DNA from: Amblyomma americanum
Lineage: Eukaryota; Arthropoda; Arachnida; Ixodida; Ixodidae
Reading direction: 5' to 3'
Assembly: GCF_052857255.1 (NCBI RefSeq)
Contig: NC_135505.1
Coordinates: forward strand, 62,847,649-62,911,648
Length of the DNA: 64,000 bases
The position numbers and the translations under genes were made by a program. Shown one piece after another: positions 45,340-57,829 of this stretch. The first letter of the stretch is position 1; each line of letters begins with the position of its first letter. The notes beneath the pieces are model-generated. The model had not been told where the DNA came from. It made no database searches and saw nothing but the letters and a program-made list of their open reading frames with translations.

Positions 45340-47486
45340 CCTGACAAACATTCCGCTCTCTCCGACATTTTATCGACAGTTACTGCACAGGCACTAAGCT
45401 TCCCCACTGTTATTTTGGTGGAAAAGTGAGCGCCTTGCGACCTGTTCTTGCCTGCAACAAATACGCCACGCTGACCAATTTCCAAAGAAACAACCAAGAG
45501 TGTTAGCAATGAACTCAGATCCGCTCACCTATCTTTACATGAGATCGTCAAGAGGGAGCTCCTTCCACTCGGCCTCTTTCTTCAACCAAACACTGTTGTC
45601 CTTAGGATAGATGATATATCTCTGGTTGCCCGAGTTCTTGTACCAAAACTCGCACAAGGCGTGCGAACATGCCATCAACATAGTCAAGTTATCCGCTGGC
45701 GATGCAGATCTTGTTTGGTGGAATAGGCTGTACGAAGTGCGCAGTACTGCAGCCAAGTTTATAATTGAACCCATTCAGTTTGTGTGTAGACATCGTGTTG
45801 AGTGGCCCCTTGCGACATCTGAACAGCCTTCCGTCCTCTTGCTGCTGCAGCTATGCGTGAACAGAATGCCCCGCAATTATACCCAAGCGATGAAGGAAAA
45901 TCAGCGGCTCTCCCACTCGATGTACCGGCACAAAGCCGAAAGGACAAGGAAAGGCAATGAAAACAGACAGTTTTAACTCTAGGCCTTTTATCCTTTTCCA
46001 GCTGGCATTAGGTCTGAGGGCTTGTATGTCTTTACATATTTTCCATGGTTCCAGATGGACCAATTGAGGGCTTGTATGTCTTTACATATTTTCCATGGTT
46101 CCAGATGGACCAATCTGCCAGAAAAGAACGGGGCAGAGGAGGGGAAGGGGGAAATAAATCTCTTAAACTAGCTGCGAGGGGAAGTTATCAAAGGACACAA
46201 TAGAACAACAGAAAAACCCTTCCAGTGAATTCAAGACTTCCAACTAAATCTAGGACACAATGGTGCCATCAGCTTGCCAGCACAAATCCCCAGCTTATTG
46301 AGAATAAAAAATGGTGAAGAAAAGCTGACCCGTCAACTCTTTTGTATGCAGAGCAGGGGTGGCAACCAAGTGTGTGGAGAAAGAGCATGTCATGGCAGGA
46401 GCTGGTTAGGGGAAGCCACCATTTTACATTTTCACCACTGACCTTTACACGCGACCTCCAGCCGTGGTGGCAAGTGCCAGCAGGCAGCCACCATGCTGCA
46501 AGCATTCACTTATTTGGCAATACTGCAGAGGCCTGTCTTCTCTTTCCTGCTTTCTCGAATATTACTTAAGAACAAAACAGATTTTCCCTGCCAAAGAACC
46601 CGGCAATGGAGCAGCCGCTTCTTAGTACCCTGCTATTCTGACAAAGCACGCAGTGGTAGATGACAGGGGGTAATCGTTTTCCTCTAAGGAAAACGCCTCT
46701 CACCACTGTGGTGTTACTCCTTGCATCGTCACGCTACCAGGGTCATAAGAATCGGCTGATGCCATTGCCGCTAACGGTGTCCCTTTACGACGAAAAACCA
46801 CTGCGTTCTTGAGTTGTATCCGAGTGTAGACAGAAAATCGAAGAAGACGAGATTTAGTTATTATGCCAGGGGGGTGAGTAGTTCATTGTTCGTGCAAGGG
46901 GTGCGGATTGGCGAAAGGCGATCCTATGGAGGGGAGCAATGTAGAACATGCCACAGCACAAAGCCTGTGTACTCTTTCCTGCTTTCTCTTTCGGTGATTT
47001 AGACGGAAACACACGGCTGGATATGGGCTCTAGTTAGTAAACAGTCGTCAGAATAGGGACGCGCAGAAAGCTCATTTGGCTGCCAGCTGCATTACTAGTA
47101 GTACATGCCGACCAAGATGAATATGGTGATGTTCCGAACACGATTCAATGCCAAAATCTCTAAAAAATCTACGCAGCCAGGAAAAGGCTGTGTGTACAAA
47201 GAGAACAGCAAGAACTCTTGGTTACCTGATGGGTCCGAGTACAACTCGTCAAGCGATTTCAAAAAGCAGGAAGAATGTAACCGAATATGAAATTCGTGTA
47301 AAATTGCGTACTTCGAAACATAAGAGGACAAGTGAACCGAAATTTATTGCACGTCTTTGCTTTATCTCTTCGTCATGTATCGCGCGCTTCTGCGCTTTCT
47401 GTTCGGTACCCGGATCAATGCATGCCTGCTGCTTGCGTGCTCAAAACGTTAGTTCGTCATGCGCACTATAGCCCTATGCCATACCA
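45340..47486. other. No gene recognised apart from a short duplication
   Basis: Open frames on both strands (for example 45,611-45,976 plus and 45,774-45,535 minus) lack known domains. The only clear structure is the 50-bp tandem duplication at 46,015. Confidence 0.4.
46015..46114. repeat. Perfect 50-bp tandem duplication
   Basis: Two identical adjacent 50-bp units begin TGAGGGCTTGTATGTC and end GATGGACCAAT. No difference is seen between them, so the duplication is recent or an assembly artefact. Confidence 0.95.
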
Positions 47487-47526
47487 TAGTCCTTCAATGT
47501 TCCTGAAAAGAAACATTGAAGGACTA
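47487..47526. repeat. Perfect 15-bp stem hairpin
   Basis: TAGTCCTTCAATGTT and AACATTGAAGGACTA are perfect reverse complements separated by about ten bases (CCTGAAAAGA). It could be a small palindrome from a foldback element or replication slippage. No terminator role is implied in a eukaryotic setting. Confidence 0.75.
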
Positions 47527-50024
47527 CGGTCATACCAATCAGGTTGGTGCACGAAACCACCCGATGCCACAAGCCTCGTGTCAAAAGCTCTGCCCCTAAT
47601 ACTCAGCTGCGTATGCCCCGTTTATAAAAATTCTCATTTGAGAAGCCGCAGGCATGATTGCCGCGTTTCAAATCCGCTGTTCCAAATACTTCACGCCAAA
47701 TGCCGCGGTGGTTCTGGCCGCAGTGTTTGCCAAATATTGAAGGTGGTGGAGGGAGCTGTCGTTTTCTGGCAATGCATTTATTCTTTTTTCTCCATCGCAG
47801 GTATGGGGTTTCAAGTGGGTTTTCATAAAAAAAGTTTATTTTGGCATCTACATAGGAGAGCGACAGCTAGAAAGGACAGGAGAGGGGTTTTTCCTACTTG
47901 CGGTAAACTTTTGGGCCATGCTTCTACCATTTTGAGCCGCCTCGGTACCGGTGGCACCTGTACCACTGTTGAACTATCTGTATGATCACGCTGCCAGAAG
48001 TATCGTATTTTGTGGAACCCTGCGACGCCCGCTAGCCACATTTGAGCCGACTAGTAGTGGACGTGAGGCAAGCTGGATGATCACTGGCTTCATTTACAAC
48101 AGTATTACGGCGTTGAGCAAGAATGGGTGACAGGGTCGTCATGGGCTCAGAGCACAAAATTAAACGACATTGTTACTACCAGGATTTTAAATTTATCTGA
48201 TCCCCGAAATCGTTCTCTTTCTGCTTTATCGGCTTTTTTAGACACGGTCTAATGAACAAACGTACAATGTAGAGCGTATCTCTTCGAACGGCCCATTGCT
48301 TCTTTGCGAGTATAGATCCAGTCACCACAAAAATGGGGCCGACAAAGGCACCCTATTACACAAAAGCGATAACGTTGTCTTCGGGATTAAGTTCGCACTA
48401 ATGAAGTCAATCAATCAAATAATGTGTTTCACCGTCATGTGCACAAACTGTTTGGGAACAGAACTGGGTTTGGGCCCAAAACTTAAGAGTGCGCAGACAA
48501 GGCAACCTTCTGAAAAGCAAAAAGAAAACGGGCCTGCATATTAGCACTAAGATATTGATAAATGAAAAGATAATAATACTATACATATTTGCAGGTAGCG
48601 GTTAAGTAATTCACAAGGGCGGGATGTTATACACAGCAATATTGCAAACTACAGACATGAGTTGGGTGTTTCGGATCACGAGGATATCGGAAGCCGAGCG
48701 CAATAGTTTGAAAGTTAAACATGCTGGATGTACGGCTATAGCAATGCGTTGAGTGTCGAATGCAGTGGCCACCCAAACTTAACTCTCTGCGCCACCGCGG
48801 CCTCGCACCCCACACACGGCCATAGAGTTTTTATTCACGTATTTATTACCTCCTCCGCCTGCCTGACACTCTAACACCCCCTGATACGCTTCTTCACTCC
48901 GGTAATCATGCAGTTTCAGCCACAGGCTCCCAGCTCCTCCTAAGCTGATGGATTTTAAAATTTGACATCTTCTTAAGATTGTCTTCTTGATGTCGCGTAG
49001 CTTTGATGGTGTCCACATCTCCTGACCAATCATTGATTTTCGTGAAAGAAAACTCCGGAGTTCTGCCTTGAGGGCAGTATATATTAAAACCATTAAAATA
49101 GAATGGGCTGGCGCTTTAGCACACTTCGAAATTTCTCAGCATGTTAGTATCGGCATATTTGGCAAAACACGGACTTGCTGAACGCGTACTTTTGGCTATC
49201 TGGATAGGAGCTGATGCGAGCTTATTATTGACCACAAAGAAACTTAAAATATGACTTTAGTTTAATTGAATAGTACACGATAAATGAAATATTTGACACG
49301 CTGAGTAACACAAAATGGCTCAAAAAACGAACTCGCAGCCTTTTCTGAGAGTGGGCTGCATCTAGCCTCGACACCTTTATTTCATGCGAATCTGGCATCC
49401 TATTCTTCTTTCCAAACCGAAAAAAAATAACCCAAGCGGGCTGTTTATACCGCATCCCGGAAACCTGGGAGAGAAAAAAGGGCCACTGACTACATGTGCC
49501 AGGTACGTCAAAGCGCAAATCTTGAATTGCTGACATTCGAAAGTACTATGCATAAGGTAAGGACCTGAAATTCTCGGTATCCTCGGTAGCTTTTTTAATT
49601 TAGATCCGCTTCGTTACGAATCGCACCTGCCTCTCCGCGCCTTCAGCAGAACGTTTTACATACCAGACCAACAAAATCTGCATCGGGGAGATTCTACTGC
49701 GCCAGCGATACAAGCGCAGTGAAGGCTTTTACAGTGATAGTCGATATCGCGCATATCTCCGCGGCACAGCACACAACAGGGTCTGCATTGGGGTCTTCGC
49801 CTAGGCAGCACACCGGAACACACTTTTTAATGCATTCTCAGAAAGCATAGGCAATGGATCAGGACAAAGGACAATATGCTTCTGCTGTCTCTGCTGGAGC
49901 GAGAGTCGGGAAAAGCCGCTTGTGGAAGGAAAATCCAGTGGGTATAAGAGATTATCTTCGCATTCCATTGCAGTCTGACTCACCGCCGGATGCGATTATC
50001 TCTCGTAATCTCGGCACCTCGTAT
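47527..50024. other. No gene recognised
   Basis: Several open frames up to about 200 codons overlap on opposite strands without recognisable domains. No repeats could be assigned. Some host sequence may be present. Confidence 0.4.
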
Positions 50025-50041
50025 TCTTGCATTCCCAAGGG
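50025..50041. repeat. Left target-site duplication of LINE copy B
   Basis: TCTTGCATTCCCAAGGG matches 55,258-55,274 at 15 of 17 positions and sits exactly before the element's first bases (CCCCGCAGG). Confidence 0.8.
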
Positions 50042-50615
50042 CCCCGCAGGGGGGCGCCTGCAGCTTGCAGGCGTCGCGACGGTGAGTGGCGACACCGCGG
50101 GTTCCCGAGCATCCGCAGGGACATCCCCGCAAGGGGATGATAGTGAACTGTGCATCACCACGGACCCGAGCACTCGCGCCTCGCCGTGCGTGGCATCGCC
50201 GTGTCCGGGGAAAAGGGGATCCTGGTGGCTGAGCCGATGCCGAGCGTTTGGACCTTTAAGGCCCCTCGGCGGAGGCAACAAACCACTTTGGCCCCAGCAC
50301 CCGGTAGACGGCACCTCCGGCCTGACCCGACCGGGGGAGATCGGCAGTCGCCTTTTCCTGTCCTGCCCTCCATCTTTCACTTTCCTATCTCTTTCTTGCA
50401 ACTTTCCTGTCCTCTCCTCATTTCTCGGTTTTTTCACTTTTCACAGGCGGAGAGGGTTAACCATGTGTGGCTGACAACCCTGTGTTATGCTGTATTAAGT
50501 TATAGTGGCGGTGTATAGCTGGTGTGTGCAGGGCTTTTTAAAGGCGTCTGTCCCATCCCCATGTTGGGCTCCGTGGTGGGCGGCTAGCACCGCTGCCGAA
50601 CTTCAAACTTTTTTT

Positions 50616-51810
50616 ATGGCTCCCCCCCTTTCAAAACCTGATCGCTCTCATAAAAGAGTGCGGACTGAAGATATATCTATTCAATGCTTCAGGAAAACGA
50701 AGGAATCATTTCCAAAATTTCATGTCCTCCATAGTGAGGAAACAGAAAAATCTGCAAGAACTATGTCCCCATTCTTGGTCTCAAAATGTCTGACTGATTG
50801 CTTCGGTCCAGGCTACAAACTGTCAAAAATGCCCAATGGTGACCTACTACTTGAACTAAAAGACATCGTCCAATACTCCAAACTTTCTAACCAAGTGCAA
50901 ATTGGGGACAACGTTGTGTCTATCACTGCACACCGATCCTTGAACACCGTCCGTGGTGTGATTTCTGAAACAGATTTTATCCACCTCACTGAGGAAGAGA
51001 TGCTGGAAGGCCTCAAGGACTAAAACGTCATAAACGTACACCGTATAAAGATAAGAAAAGAGGACAAAGCAATCCCAATGAAACACATAGTGCTCACGTT
51101 CAACTGCAGCACACTTCCGGAGTCCATAGAAGCAGGCTATTTGAAAATAAATGTACGTTATTACATTCCAAATCCACGAAGGTGTTTCAATTGTCAAAGA
51201 TATGGACACGGGTCACAGAGTGGTCGTGGCCACAAAACATGCGCTAAATGTGCCTCAAAAGACCATGCTTCCGAAAACTGTGAAGGAGCAGCATTTCGCT
51301 GCGCAAACTGCGGAGATGATCACCCAGCATATTCAAGGTCATGTCAAACATGGAAAAATGAAAAAGATATCATTACAATGAAAACAAAACAAAATAAACA
51401 TCACATTCAAGGAAGCGAGATGACCCTTCTACGCGAAGAACACTTTCACCTTCTCTACAAAAACAACCTTTGCTGATGTGGTGCGCAGGGGCGGTGCGCC
51501 ACACAGCACTCCGGCATCTGCCAAGGCCACGCTCAGTGAGCCTATGGCAGAGCCACCCACGCCCCAGGCAGAGACAGCGAAAGCTGCTCTGTCATTCCCA
51601 AAGCAGGGAGATCCATCCAATGGGTCGGCCTACCGCAGGACTTCCCCCCAATGGGGGAGGCCTAAAAATCAGACATCCGCGGCTTCGCGGTCCTCGAGCA
51701 CCTCTCTTGAGGTGATGGATATAACTCCCAGTCCGTCTGCTTTGAAGCGGCGGAACAGCTCTCTCGAGCGAAAAAAAGGCAGACCCCTAATTACGAGCCC
51801 AGAAAAGTAA
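50616..51810 (+). pseudogene. Copy B ORF1, Gag-like protein
   Basis: The start ATG at 50,616 gives MAPPLSKPDRSHKRVRTED. The N-terminal domain includes SPFLVSKCLTDCFGPGYKLS and SLNTVRGVISETDFIHLTEE. A TAA at 51,021 replaces the CAA seen in copy C. The same frame resumes with three zinc knuckles: CFNCQRYGHGSQSG (last Cys lost), CAKCASKDHASENC and CANCGDDHPAYSRSC. A frameshift between about 51,380 and 51,445 leads to TTFADVVRRGG and the Ser/Pro-rich tail ending at 51,810 (NSSLERKKGRPLI). The product would coat element RNA. It cannot be made in full here. Confidence 0.85.
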
Positions 51811-51846
51811 ATTCCTTCTGCTCCATTGCCATTTAACAACACAAAC

Positions 51847-54800
51847 ATGACTTTTGTGATTCAATGGAACTGTCGAGGATTACTGAGAAACTACAGTGAC
51901 GTAACACATTTTAGGGTCAATAATGCCCATTGCTTTGTGCCTTCAGCAGACCAATCTTGGTCCGCCACATGTGAATATTTTAAAACACTATAAAAGTTAT
52001 CGACGCGATCGCGAGCAGTCAAATAGACTCTCGGGTGGTGTCGCAGTTGTCATTCAGAACGGCGTCCCTACTCAAGAAATTAAACTTAACACAAAACTTG
52101 AGGCAGTTGCAGTTAGCGTCGTTACCTACAAAACAATAACAGTATGTTCTGTATATCTTCCCCCGCACATCATATTAACAGTCGAAGATTTAGAAGGCCT
52201 GATTGATCAACTGCCGGAGCCATATCTGGTAGTTGGCAATTTTAACGCTCACTCCCCATTTTGGGGAAGCGAATGATGTGACTCAATGGGACAAATAATC
52301 GAAGATTTTATGGTGGACGCAAGAATGCACATTAGCAAAAAAACAACAAAATAAAGCTTGGGGCTCTCTGCGTCGGTATCCAAAAGCGGAGAACTTGATA
52401 GCCTTTAAGAGGGCCAAGGCCAGAGCTCGATTCATTCGAAGAAATGCCGAGAAATCCTCATGGCAGAAGTATGTGTCCTCAATAAACAGCTCAATAACAT
52501 AAAAAAAATGTGGGAAAAGTTTCGTAGATTCAGTAGTGACCGTGCCCCTTTCACACTTCCTCTATTGACTACACCCGGGACACAAACATCATTAGAAGAA
52601 CAGGCCAACAAACTATGTGAGCATTTTGCTGAAGTTTCCAGTTCGTCCAATTACACAAACACGTTCCAGAAGTACAAAGCAATAGCAGGAAAACAAAAAC
52701 TTCCATTTGCAGCAGGTATGCACGAGGAGTACAATCAACCCATCACACTCCAGGAATTGATTAGGGTATTATCTTCTATTAAAAAGACAGCACCAGGCCC
52801 AGATGATGTGCATTACAATATGCTTGCCCATCTCTCTGAGGCTGCCGTGCAGGCATTGTTGAAATTCTTTAACATTATATGGACAACTGGGAATATACCT
52901 GAGGAGTGGAAGAAAGCAATAATAGTACCTTTTCTGAAAACCGGAAAACCACCAACAAGTCCTAACAATTGCAGACCGATAGCCCTCACCAGCTGCATTG
53001 CTAAATACTTTGGAAAGCATAATAAACATTAGACTGACCTTCACACTTGAATCTCGTCGACTCTTAGATGTACATCAATGTGGATTTTAGAAAGCATGCT
53101 CGATCACTGATCACCTTGTCCGCCTATAAAACGCTATCCGGGAGGCATTTATCCACAAACAGCACTGTATCGGGGTCTTCTTCCATTTGGAGAGGGCCTA
53201 TGATACCAGGTGGAAGTTCGGCATCCTCCATGACCTAGCAGAGCTAGGGATCCGCGGCAGGATGCTGAACTGCTTGATCGACTTCCTGACTATCCACACA
53301 TTCAGAGTCCGTCTAGGAGCAACTCTATCAATGACGTTCACCCAAGAGAATGGCGTACCCCAGGGATGCATTTTAAGTACGACACTCTTTATAGTAAAAG
53401 TGAATTCTTTGGCCAAAGTAATACCCAAGTCCGTAATGTATTCAGTTTATGTAAATGACCTACAGATAGCATACACTTCTTTCAACATACTGTCCTGCGA
53501 GCGACAAATACAACTGACATAAAATAAACTGGCTGCTTGGGCAGAGAAAAATGGATTCAAGTTCTCTCCTCAAAAAGCAGTAGCTGTTCTGTTCTCATTA
53601 CGACGAGGTCTACAGATCGATCCCAGTCTGTTCTTGAATAAAACCACACTGCCAGTCAAACAGGAACATAAATTTTTAGGCGTCACTTTTGACAAGAAAC
53701 TTACATTCCTATCACACATTAACGACCTTAAAAAGAAAGCATTCCAAGCCCTCAATGTAATAAAGGTACTCTCGCGAAAACGGTGGGGTTCGACAGAGCA
53801 TGCCTATTACAAATATATCGCTCTTTAGTGCGCTCCAAGCTGGACTACGGGTGCTTAGTATATGGTTCGGCAAGAGCATCCTACTTGAAACGACTGGGCC
53901 CTGTTCATAATCTTGGCCTGCGCCTATCAACTGGAGCATATAGAACATCCCCGGTAAATAGCCTTTATGTTGAAGCTACTGAGCCCACACTAGAGAATAG
54001 AAGAGTCACACTAACATGCACGTACATCCTAAAAACCCGTCTTCTCCCTAAACATATATGCTATCCCATTGTTACCAAGTGCCCATCTAGGAGATTATTC
54101 AATAATAAACCACATTTTATCAGGCCAATAATAATGCGCTTTGAAGATAAATGTGAAGGCTTAGCAGTGCTGGACGCCCTACGTAATATTGCACAAAGAC
54201 ATGAATATCTACCACCATGGTACAGCCTTCCTTCGGTGTGTGACTTCACACTGACACACGTAAACAAAGAAAAAATGCCACACGAGCACATACTGCAAGA
54301 GTTCTTTGCACTACAAGATAAATATGACGCACTGAATTTTACACTGATGGCTCTAAAACAGAAAGTCATGTCGGAAGTGCAGTAATTCAAGGAACAAATG
54401 AAAAAATCATACGATTGCCACAGTATGCATCGGTATTTACTGCGGAGTGTTATGCCATCTTTGTAGCTGTAGAACAAATAGTAAAACAAAACATAAAAAA
54501 TAGCATCATTTACACCGATTCACTGAGTATGCTAGAAGCGCTGCATTCTACAAATGTTGCTGAACCCATAATAGGAAAAATCATACATAACATAGTTAAA
54601 ATTACAAAGCAAAAACATGACATTATATTCTGCTGGGTCCCTAGTCATGTTGGAATTTTAGGTAATGAGAGAGCAGATGCTTGCGCAGCACAAGCTAGAA
54701 TTGGCCATATAAAACAAGTTAACATACCACAGAGGGATTTTTCTAAATTACTGCACAGTAAACTCAGGAATAAGTGGCAGATTGCATGGGACGAACAGAC

Positions 54801-55158
54801 AAACAACAAACTACATTCTATAAAACCTGTCTTGGGAGAATGGAGATCATGTACACATCAGGAGCGTTTCATAGAAGATATTTTGTGTCGACTACGCATT
54901 GGACACACACACCTTACTCACAACTTCTTACTGACAAAAAAAGACAAACCTCTCTGCGAAATGTGTGGCGATGAACTCACGGTAAACGACATTTTATTTG
55001 TATGCAAAAAACTTGAACTGAGAAAAAAATATTTCACAACATTGTACAAAGAATACATCCCACTACACCCCATGTTACCTTTAGGAGATCAAGCACTGGT
55101 TGATTTTTCAAGCATTTTTAAATTTCTCAGAGATGCCAATGTTTTATACAAACTTTAG
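51847..55158 (+). pseudogene. Copy B ORF2, endonuclease-RT-RNase H (broken)
   Basis: It starts MTFVIQWNCRGLLRNYSDV and is soon frameshifted. The endonuclease keeps VVGNFNAHSPFWGSE but has CLQQTN for CLQETN, a stop after GSE, and a deletion that removes the SDH region. The RT fingers (52,460-53,032) read TAPGPDDVHYNM and NCRPIALTSC. The palm (53,187-53,522) shows FFHLERAYD (motif A Asp replaced by His), GVPQGCILSTTLF and YVND in place of YVDD. The thumb is at 53,634-54,385. After a frameshift near 54,340, RNase H is largely intact (TAECYAIFVAVEQ, YTDSLSM, WVPSHVGILGNERADA). The end has CEMCGDELTVNDILFVC (His of the CCHC lost). Confidence 0.9.
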
Positions 55159-55257
55159 ATATAAAAAGCGTAACTTTTAACAAAAGCTCTAACCGTGTGT
55201 TTGGCGCATCATAGCCTCAGTTGCTTTTGCGCCATTAAAATCAATATAATTAATTAA

Positions 55258-55274
55258 TCTTGCTTTCACAAGGG
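55258..55274. repeat. Right target-site duplication of LINE copy B
   Basis: TCTTGCTTTCACAAGGG pairs with 50,025-50,041 (15 of 17 identical). Confidence 0.8.
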
Positions 55275-56013
55275 TAAGCAAAAAATTAAGCAAAAGAGAA
55301 GGTTTACATAAAAAATTATTGAAGGTTGCAGTGAAAAAGGATGCACATAAAAAAAAACAGATGGGGAAGGACCACTGATAATTCTCATTGCGGTGATAAA
55401 ACCTTTGTATTTGGATACGACTGATCAATACTGTTATGGATCCCCTCAAAGAAACCCCTATGGAAAGATGCATTATGGGACACAGCAAACGGTTCTGACA
55501 AAAAGGGCTTCTTATTGTTTTAAGCATCTTTTGTGGTTTCCAGAAAAAGCGTCCAGAAAATGAATAAAAAGTTGTGCTGAAGGAGCAGTCAGAAAAGAAC
55601 CACGCCTGATGCCTACCACTGCTACTCGCTGGACATTTCACCATGGCTGCCTATACGCAAAGAGCTGTTACTAAATCATTCCGCGGAAGCAGAGCCACCG
55701 ACAACGACGTTTCTAGTATTTTCAGGCGCAGGATGGGATCTAAACTATTTCAGTTTAGCGAATCAGCAATCTTAACGCCATGTTGCTATATTTACTTGAT
55801 GTAAAGGGTTCTCAAATAGAAGCTTGGAGAGTTTGTCAGGATTTCTGAAGTGCAAAGGTTAGCCTGCAGTATATACATAGCTAAGCGTTGTGACAACCTG
55901 CGCTTCTTTTTACTTCATGTGTGATCATATTTGTTCACTCTTCAGTTAGACTAAGCAAATACACGCTGAACGCTACGCTTATAGAAAAGAAGTACTTTAG
56001 TTTTCACTAGTTG
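55275..56013. other. Spacer between LINE copies B and C; no gene seen
   Basis: This 739-bp stretch belongs to neither element. It shows only short open frames and no known repeat or RNA. Confidence 0.5.
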
Positions 56014-56029
56014 CAACATAGCTAGTTGG
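56014..56029. repeat. Left target-site duplication of LINE copy C
   Basis: CAACATAGCTAGTTGG is identical to 61,885-61,900. The first bases may overlap the element's CAA-type tail on the right side, so the true duplication could be 13-16 bp. Confidence 0.95.
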
Positions 56030-56604
56030 ACCCCGCAGGGGGGCGCCTGCAGCTTGCAGGCGTCGCGACGGTGAGTGGCGACACCGCGGGTTCCCGAGCA
56101 TCCGCAGGGACATCCCCGCAAGGGATGATGGTGAACTGTGCATCACCACGGACCCGAGCACCCACGCCTCGCCGTGCGTGGCATCGCCGTGTCCGGGGAA
56201 AAGGGGATCCTGGTGGTTGAGCCGATGCCGAACGTTTGGACCTTTAAGGCCCCTCGGCGGAAGCAACACACCACTTTGGCCCCAGCTTCACGTAGACGGC
56301 ACCTCCGGCCTGACCCGACCGGGGGAAATCGGCAGTCGCCTTTTCCTATCCTCCACTCTGTCTTTCACTTTCCTATCTCTTTCTCACAACTTTCCTATCT
56401 CCCACTCACTTCTTAGTTTTTTTCACTTCTCATAGGCGGCCAGGGTTAACCATGTGTGGCCAACCACCCTGAGTTGTGTCGGATTTGGTTACAGTTGAGG
56501 TGTACAGCTGGCGTGGGCAGGACTTGCTTTCAAGTTCCTGTCCCGTCCCCTTGTTGGACTCTATGGTGGGTGGCTTGCACCATGACTGAAAAACTTCATT
56601 TTTT

Positions 56605-57797
56605 ATGGCTCCCCCCCTTTCAAAACCCGATCGCTCTCTCAAGAGAGGGCGGAACGAAGCAGCAGACTTTTTTTTCAAAAAAGAAACCGACATTGACATT
56701 CACCAAGCTCTATGTAATCCACAGCGAAAGTAATGAAAAGCAAGCAAGAATAATTTCTCCGTTCCTTGTGTCTAAATGCCTAACAGATACCCTGGGCCCT
56801 GGCTACAAGGTGTCTAAAATGGCCAGCGGAGACTTATTGTTAGAACTCCTTGACAACACCCAGAACTCGAAAATCGCAAACATTGCATCCATCGAAGAAA
56901 TCCCAGTTTCCATAACAGCGCACCGATCCCTAAACTCAGTCCGTGGTGTCATCTCTGAAAACGACTTCATACACCTAACCGAGAAAGAATTGCTGGAAGG
57001 CCTGTCTGACCAAAATGTCACAGATGTGTACATAATCAAAATCCGGAAAGACAATAAAGAAATAGAGACAAAACACTTGGTTCTAACATTCAATACAAGT
57101 ACATTACCAGAAACCATCGATGTAGGATACTTAAAAGTAAATGTCAAGCACTACATTCCAAACCCACGAAGATGCTTCAACTGCCAAATGTTTGGCCACG
57201 GCTCACAGAGCTGCCGCGGCCGCAAAACGTGCGCAAAATGTGCTTCCAAAGATCACGTTTCTGAGGAATGTGACGCAGCCCTGCGCTGCGCTAACTGCGA
57301 AGGAGAACATGCTGCATACTCCAGGGCCTGTCCGTCCTGGAAGAAGGAAAAAGATTATCACGATAAAAACCAAGGAAAACATTTCATTTAAAGAAGCAAG
57401 AAGGCGATTTACCGCTACCAACCAGTTCTCCTTCACAGCAAAATCCAGCTTTGCTGATGTGGTGCGCAGGGGCGGTGCACCACACAGCACCCCGGTCGCT
57501 GCCGAGGCCACTTCCATCGAGCCAATGGCAGGACCATTCACGCCCCAGGCAGGGTCAGCGAAAGCTGCCCTGCCAGTGTCAAAGCAGGGAGCGCCGGTCC
57601 ATGCGTCGGCATCCCGCAGGACTTCCCCCTACCGGGGGAGGACTGAAACCCAAAAACCCGCGGCTTCCCCGCGGTCCTCCAGCGCCTCGCGTGAGGCGAT
57701 GGATATAACTGCCACTCCGCCTCCACTACAGAGGCGGAACAGCTCTCTTGAGCGGAAAAAAGACAGGCCCCTAATAACGGGCCCACTACTTCAGTAA
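56605..57797 (+). pseudogene. Copy C ORF1, Gag-like protein (two frameshifts)
   Basis: The likely start is ATG 56,605 (MAPPLSKPDRSLKRG), matching the copy B start. A frameshift in the T/A-rich run near 56,670-56,690 moves it into the long frame (TFTKLYVIHSESNEKQ, SPFLVSKCLTDTLGPGYKVS, SLNSVRGVISENDFIHLTEK). Three zinc knuckles are all intact: CFNCQMFGHGSQSC, CAKCASKDHVSEEC and CANCEGEHAAYSRAC. One extra T near 57,354 shifts the frame again. The tail then runs KENISFKEARRR, SSFADVVRRGG and a Pro/Ser/Ala-rich region to NSSLERKKDRPLI. It is the RNA-binding structural protein of the element. Confidence 0.9.
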
Positions 57798-57829
57798 ATC
57801 CCCTTTCATTTCCTCTCAAAAACATAAAC

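Larger units (their letters stand above)
50042..55257 (+). mobile_element. I-group LINE, copy B
   Basis: This 5.2-kb copy starts CCCCGCAGGGGGGCGCCTGC, as copy C does after its first base. It ends with GGCGCATCATAGCCTCAG, then GCGCCATTAAAATC and an AT-rich tail, and is bracketed by a 17-bp duplication with two mismatches. Relative to C it lacks about 395 bp inside the endonuclease and has a much shorter 3' UTR (99 versus 337 bp), although the last 40 bp are alike. Stops and frameshifts occur in both ORFs. The mismatched duplication suggests it is older than C. Confidence 0.9.

Noticed and set aside
47332..47985. 217-codon plus-strand frame
   Set aside because: No recognisable domain, uneven composition and a hairpin inside it. 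It was left unannotated as a gene, though it is the longest unexplained frame in this area.
49854..50518. Overlapping open frames on both strands, up to about 200 codons, near the start of copy B
   Set aside because: They overlap the GC-rich LINE leader, which recurs in copy C with similar spurious frames, and they match no protein domain.
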